The notes under the pieces were generated by a model, which had not been told where the DNA came from, did not search any database, and saw only the letters and a list, made by a program, of their open reading frames with translations. From positions 62,001 to 126,000 of the forward strand of contig CAYQNU010000002.1 in NCBI GenBank assembly GCA_964419055.1: a stretch of DNA of 64,000 bases, given 5' to 3'. The DNA is from CAYQNU01 sp964419055. GTDB lineage: Bacteria; Bacteroidota; Bacteroidia; Flavobacteriales_D; Parvicellaceae. How positions within the stretch are numbered: the stretch's first letter is position 1; every line of letters starts with the position of its first letter. A program made the translations under genes and the position numbers. Shown here in pieces: positions 61,324-64,000 of this stretch.

Positions 61324-62660
61324 GTGGAATATTAATTAAAAATGTAACGATTGTAAATCAAGGAATTCAATCACTTCATGATGTTTTAATTGAAAATGAA
61401 TTCATTTCAACAATAGCTCCTCCTTATTCTATCAATAACGCATCTTACAAAGTAATAGACGGAACTGGGCATCATTTATTACCCGGATTAATTGATGATC
61501 AAGTGCATTTTAGAGAACCTGGACTAACGCATAAAGCTACCATTTATTCAGAAGCAAAAGCTGCCGTGGCTGGAGGAATCACCACTTTTATGGAAATGCC
61601 TAACACGGTTCCCAATACATTGACTCAAGAACTTTTGCAAGATAAATATGATATTGCCGCGCAAGATTCACTAGCCAACTACTCCTTTTATATGGGCGCT
61701 GGAAACGATAATTTATCGGAAGTTTTGAAAACCGATAAAAAAAATGTGTGTGGGGTTAAAGTTTTTATGGGTTCTTCAACGGGTAATATGTTGGTAGACA
61801 ACCCCAATACATTAACGGCTCTTTTTTCTGAATGTGAATTGCTCATTGCTACTCATTGCGAAGACGAAGCAACGGTAAAAGCAAACCTTAAAAAATATAC
61901 GGAAACATTGGGTGAAAACATACCTGTAAAGTATCATCCCATTATTAGAAACGAAGAGGCTTGCTACAAATCGTCTTCAATGGCAGTAGAATTGGCCACC
62001 AAACACAATACTAAACTACATATACTTCATATTTCAACGGCTAAAGAAGTGGGTCTTTTTGATGCAAAAAAACCCTTGTCCGAAAAAAGAATCACAGCCG
62101 AAGCTTGTGTGCATCACCTTTGGTTCTCGGATGAAGATTATGAAAGCAAAGGTAATTTCATAAAATGGAATCCTGCAGTAAAGTCTGCTTCTGATAGAGC
62201 AGCCATCCGGGCTGGAATAAACTCTAATGCTATTGATGTATTAGCAACCGATCATGCTCCTCATACGTTAGCCGAGAAACAACTTCCCTATATGCAAGCG
62301 CCTTCTGGAGGTCCATTGGTTCAGCATGCTTTGTTAGCCTTATTAGATTTATATAAACAAGGTGTTTTCACTTTAGAACATATTGTACAAAAATCAGCTC
62401 ATAATGTGGCTGAATTATTTCAAATTGACCGCAGAGGATATATTAAAGAAGGTTATTTTGCTGACTTAGTTATGGTAAATTTAAATGAACCAACCAACGT
62501 CACACCTTCATCCTTGTTATATCAATGTGGCTGGTCACCTTTTATGGATCATCAATTTTCAAGCAAAATTATCTCAACCTTTGTAAATGGACATTTGGTA
62601 TATGATAATGGACAATTTGATGAAAAAAAACGAGGTATGCGAATCACCTTTAACAGATGA
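61320..62660 (+). CDS. pyrC: Dihydroorotase
   Basis: From the ATG at 61320 (overlapping the previous stop as ATGA) the product is 446 residues, the amidohydrolase of pyrimidine synthesis. The bridging Lys147 is in GVKVFMGSSTG. His179 is in ATHCED, His237 in LHILHIST and Asp311 in ATDHAPH. The usual HxH at the start of the barrel reads QVH (Gln61, His63 in DDQVHFREPG). A TTG start at 61284 is not supported. DUF4296 overlaps the stop by 4 bp. Confidence 0.92.
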   Translation: MSGILIKNVTIVNQGIQSLHDVLIENEFISTIAPPYSINNASYKVIDGTGHHLLPGLIDDQVHFREPGLTHKATIYSEAKAAVAGGITTFMEMPNTVPNTLTQELLQDKYDIAAQDSLANYSFYMGAGNDNLSEVLKTDKKNVCGVKVFMGSSTGNMLVDNPNTLTALFSECELLIATHCEDEATVKANLKKYTETLGENIPVKYHPIIRNEEACYKSSSMAVELATKHNTKLHILHISTAKEVGLFDAKKPLSEKRITAEACVHHLWFSDEDYESKGNFIKWNPAVKSASDRAAIRAGINSNAIDVLATDHAPHTLAEKQLPYMQAPSGGPLVQHALLALLDLYKQGVFTLEHIVQKSAHNVAELFQIDRRGYIKEGYFADLVMVNLNEPTNVTPSSLLYQCGWSPFMDHQFSSKIISTFVNGHLVYDNGQFDEKKRGMRITFNR

Positions 62661-63313
62661 TAAAACACACGGTTCTTTTTATTGTTAGTTTAACTTCTTT
62701 ATTATTTTTTCTCACTTTTTGTCAAGAAAAAAATGAAGATGGTATTCCCATTATCCCAAAATATCAACTGGTTTCCATACTGACTGAAATACAACTTTTG
62801 GAATCCTACGGATCACTTCCTTCTGCCAAACAGCCTTTTGTACGCGATAGTCTGAACCAATATTATGAGGGTATTTTCAAGAAATATGAAGTAACGCGCG
62901 AGGACTTTTATTTTAGCATGAAAGAATACGGTAAAAACCCGGTAATTATGTCTGAAATCTACGACCTTGTTTTGGAAGAGTTAAGAGCTAAAGAAACCGA
63001 ATACAGCTCAGTGGATATTACTCAATCTACACCCATCATTGCATTTTCAATTCAACAAATTTGTGATATCATTTATCATACTCCTTTGGCAGATGAGTTG
63101 CTGCATTCAAAAGATACTATTGACTTAGCCATTTTTAGAGACAGCCTCTTTACCTACATTGATCAAAATGATTCTATACTCAATTCCTATGGGGTGAATG
63201 TTGAATCATTTAAATATTCTTTCATTATCAATACTACAGAATCCATTTTATTTGAGCAATTAAAAGCCCAGTTAAGAGCTATTGATGAAAAAGAAAACCA
63301 ATTGAACCCATAA
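62657..63313 (+). CDS. DUF4296 family lipoprotein
   Basis: This 218-residue protein has a lipoprotein signal (IVSLTSLLFFLTFC, Cys22). A DUF4296 core follows (QLVSILTEIQLLES, YYEGIFKKYEVTREDFYFSM and MSEIYDLVLEEL). Function unknown. Overlap with pyrC (ATGA) shows translational coupling, and the metallo-beta-lactamase gene follows after 20 bp, giving a four-gene unit. Confidence 0.88.
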   Translation: MIKHTVLFIVSLTSLLFFLTFCQEKNEDGIPIIPKYQLVSILTEIQLLESYGSLPSAKQPFVRDSLNQYYEGIFKKYEVTREDFYFSMKEYGKNPVIMSEIYDLVLEELRAKETEYSSVDITQSTPIIAFSIQQICDIIYHTPLADELLHSKDTIDLAIFRDSLFTYIDQNDSILNSYGVNVESFKYSFIINTTESILFEQLKAQLRAIDEKENQLNP

Positions 63314-63333
63314 TTAACTTTATTTCTAAACTT

Positions 63334-64000
63334 ATGAAAATTCATGCTATCAATACCGGTTATTTTAAACTAGATGGTGGTGCTATGTTTGGGGTTGTAC
63401 CCAAATCAATTTGGCAAAAAACAAATCCTGCCGATGCCAATAATTTATGTACTTGGGCCATGCGTAGTTTATTGATTGAAGAAGGTAAACGATTAATGTT
63501 GATTGATACAGGAATAGGTAATAAACAGGATGAAAACTTTTTGAAACACTATTATCTGCACGGTGAAGATAGTTTGGATGGGAATTTAGCTAAATTAGGC
63601 TATTCAAGAAATGATATCACAGATGTTTTTTTAACGCATCTTCATTTTGACCATTGTGGAGGAAGTGTGGAATGGGCGAATAAAGAGCGAACCTTTTTGC
63701 AACCTGCTTTCAAAAATGCTACCTTTTGGAGTAATGAAAATCATTGGCAATGGGCTACAAATCCAAACCCTCGGGAAAAGGCTTCTTTCCTAAAAGAAAA
63801 CATTATGCCCATTGATGAAAGTGGCCAATTAAAGTTCATCAACCGCAATCAACAGTTTACAAAAGTTGATTTAAAAGATGTTTATTTAGATGTTTTTTTT
63901 GCTGATGGTCATACAGAAAGTCAAATGATTCCAATCATTAATTATAAAGGTAAAAAAGTTGCCTTTTTGGCTGATTTACTTCCCAGCACAGGTCACATTC
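63334..64000 (+). CDS. Metallo-beta-lactamase-fold hydrolase (3' end outside window)
   Basis: The frame from the ATG at 63334 stays open to the window edge (222 residues). It holds the metal-binding THLHFDHCGG (His102, His104, Asp106, His107), LLIEEGKRLMLIDTGIGNK before it, and DVFFADGHTESQMIPII with a further His. The fold is certain, the substrate is not. Confidence 0.9.
   Translation, partial: MKIHAINTGYFKLDGGAMFGVVPKSIWQKTNPADANNLCTWAMRSLLIEEGKRLMLIDTGIGNKQDENFLKHYYLHGEDSLDGNLAKLGYSRNDITDVFLTHLHFDHCGGSVEWANKERTFLQPAFKNATFWSNENHWQWATNPNPREKASFLKENIMPIDESGQLKFINRNQQFTKVDLKDVYLDVFFADGHTESQMIPIINYKGKKVAFLADLLPSTGHI

Overview
The window is a low-GC, gene-dense chromosomal segment from a member of the Bacteroidota, most likely Flavobacteriales (possibly Crocinitomicaceae-like). 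This placement is an inference from several features. The -7 promoter element TAnnTTTG recurs upstream of many genes and Shine-Dalgarno sites are almost absent. There are three proteins with type IX secretion (T9SS) C-terminal sorting domains, type B ribosomal protein L31, a short primary sigma factor, and group-typical families (DUF6089, DUF6340, DUF4296, GSCFA, SiaB/SiaC). Most of the window is core housekeeping sequence without prophage, insertion sequence or CRISPR.

Layout. 1-9.2 kb: envelope genes, with the front of bamA (running off the left edge), uppS, two tandem DUF6089 barrel proteins, an aldehyde dehydrogenase, then a polysaccharide deacetylase-like gene with wecB. 9.4-9.65 kb: tRNA-Ser and tRNA-Pro with a terminator. 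9.8-21.8 kb: a vWA-like membrane protein, fabG, recR, rpmE2, a DUF6340 lipoprotein, rpe, rpoD, an NlpC/P60 protein, YqgE, a class IV aminotransferase, a rhomboid protease and a PD40/TPR protein. 21.9-31.6 kb: a methyltransferase, a structured intergenic element, hutH, a T9SS cargo protein, a TonB-dependent receptor, lpxB and a siaB-siaC pair. 31.7-40.6 kb: cmk, truA, a small lipoprotein with an unusual repeated leader, a decayed toxin-antitoxin pair, priA, an HD hydrolase, a patatin and a DUF481 protein. 40.7-48.6 kb: one 2640-residue repetitive T9SS surface protein. 48.7-57.3 kb: tex, a GSCFA protein, kdsB, kdsA, a transaldolase-CBS fusion, an acyltransferase and lhgO. 57.3-58.75 kb: a small accessory island with repeats and palindromes. 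58.7-64 kb: an alkyltransferase-like protein, a T9SS choice-of-anchor protein, a GT2 glycosyltransferase, pyrC, a DUF4296 lipoprotein and a truncated metallo-beta-lactamase-fold gene.

How the genes work together. Many genes build the outer envelope: BamA assembles barrels, UppS makes the undecaprenyl carrier, LpxB makes lipid A, KdsA and KdsB make and activate Kdo, WecB supplies ManNAc, and several orphan barrels and T9SS cargo proteins occupy the surface. The most unusual observation is a gene immediately after kdsB-kdsA. It joins a divergent transaldolase-like domain to a pair of CBS domains of the type normally found at the C-terminus of arabinose-5-phosphate isomerase (KdsD), the enzyme that makes the KdsA substrate. 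Other leads are a four-copy repeat (some copies carrying a promoter) around small unrelated lipoprotein genes, three palindromes spaced 50 bp apart, a foldback element near 22.6 kb, and a one-base frameshift in a RelE-like toxin whose antitoxin is intact.
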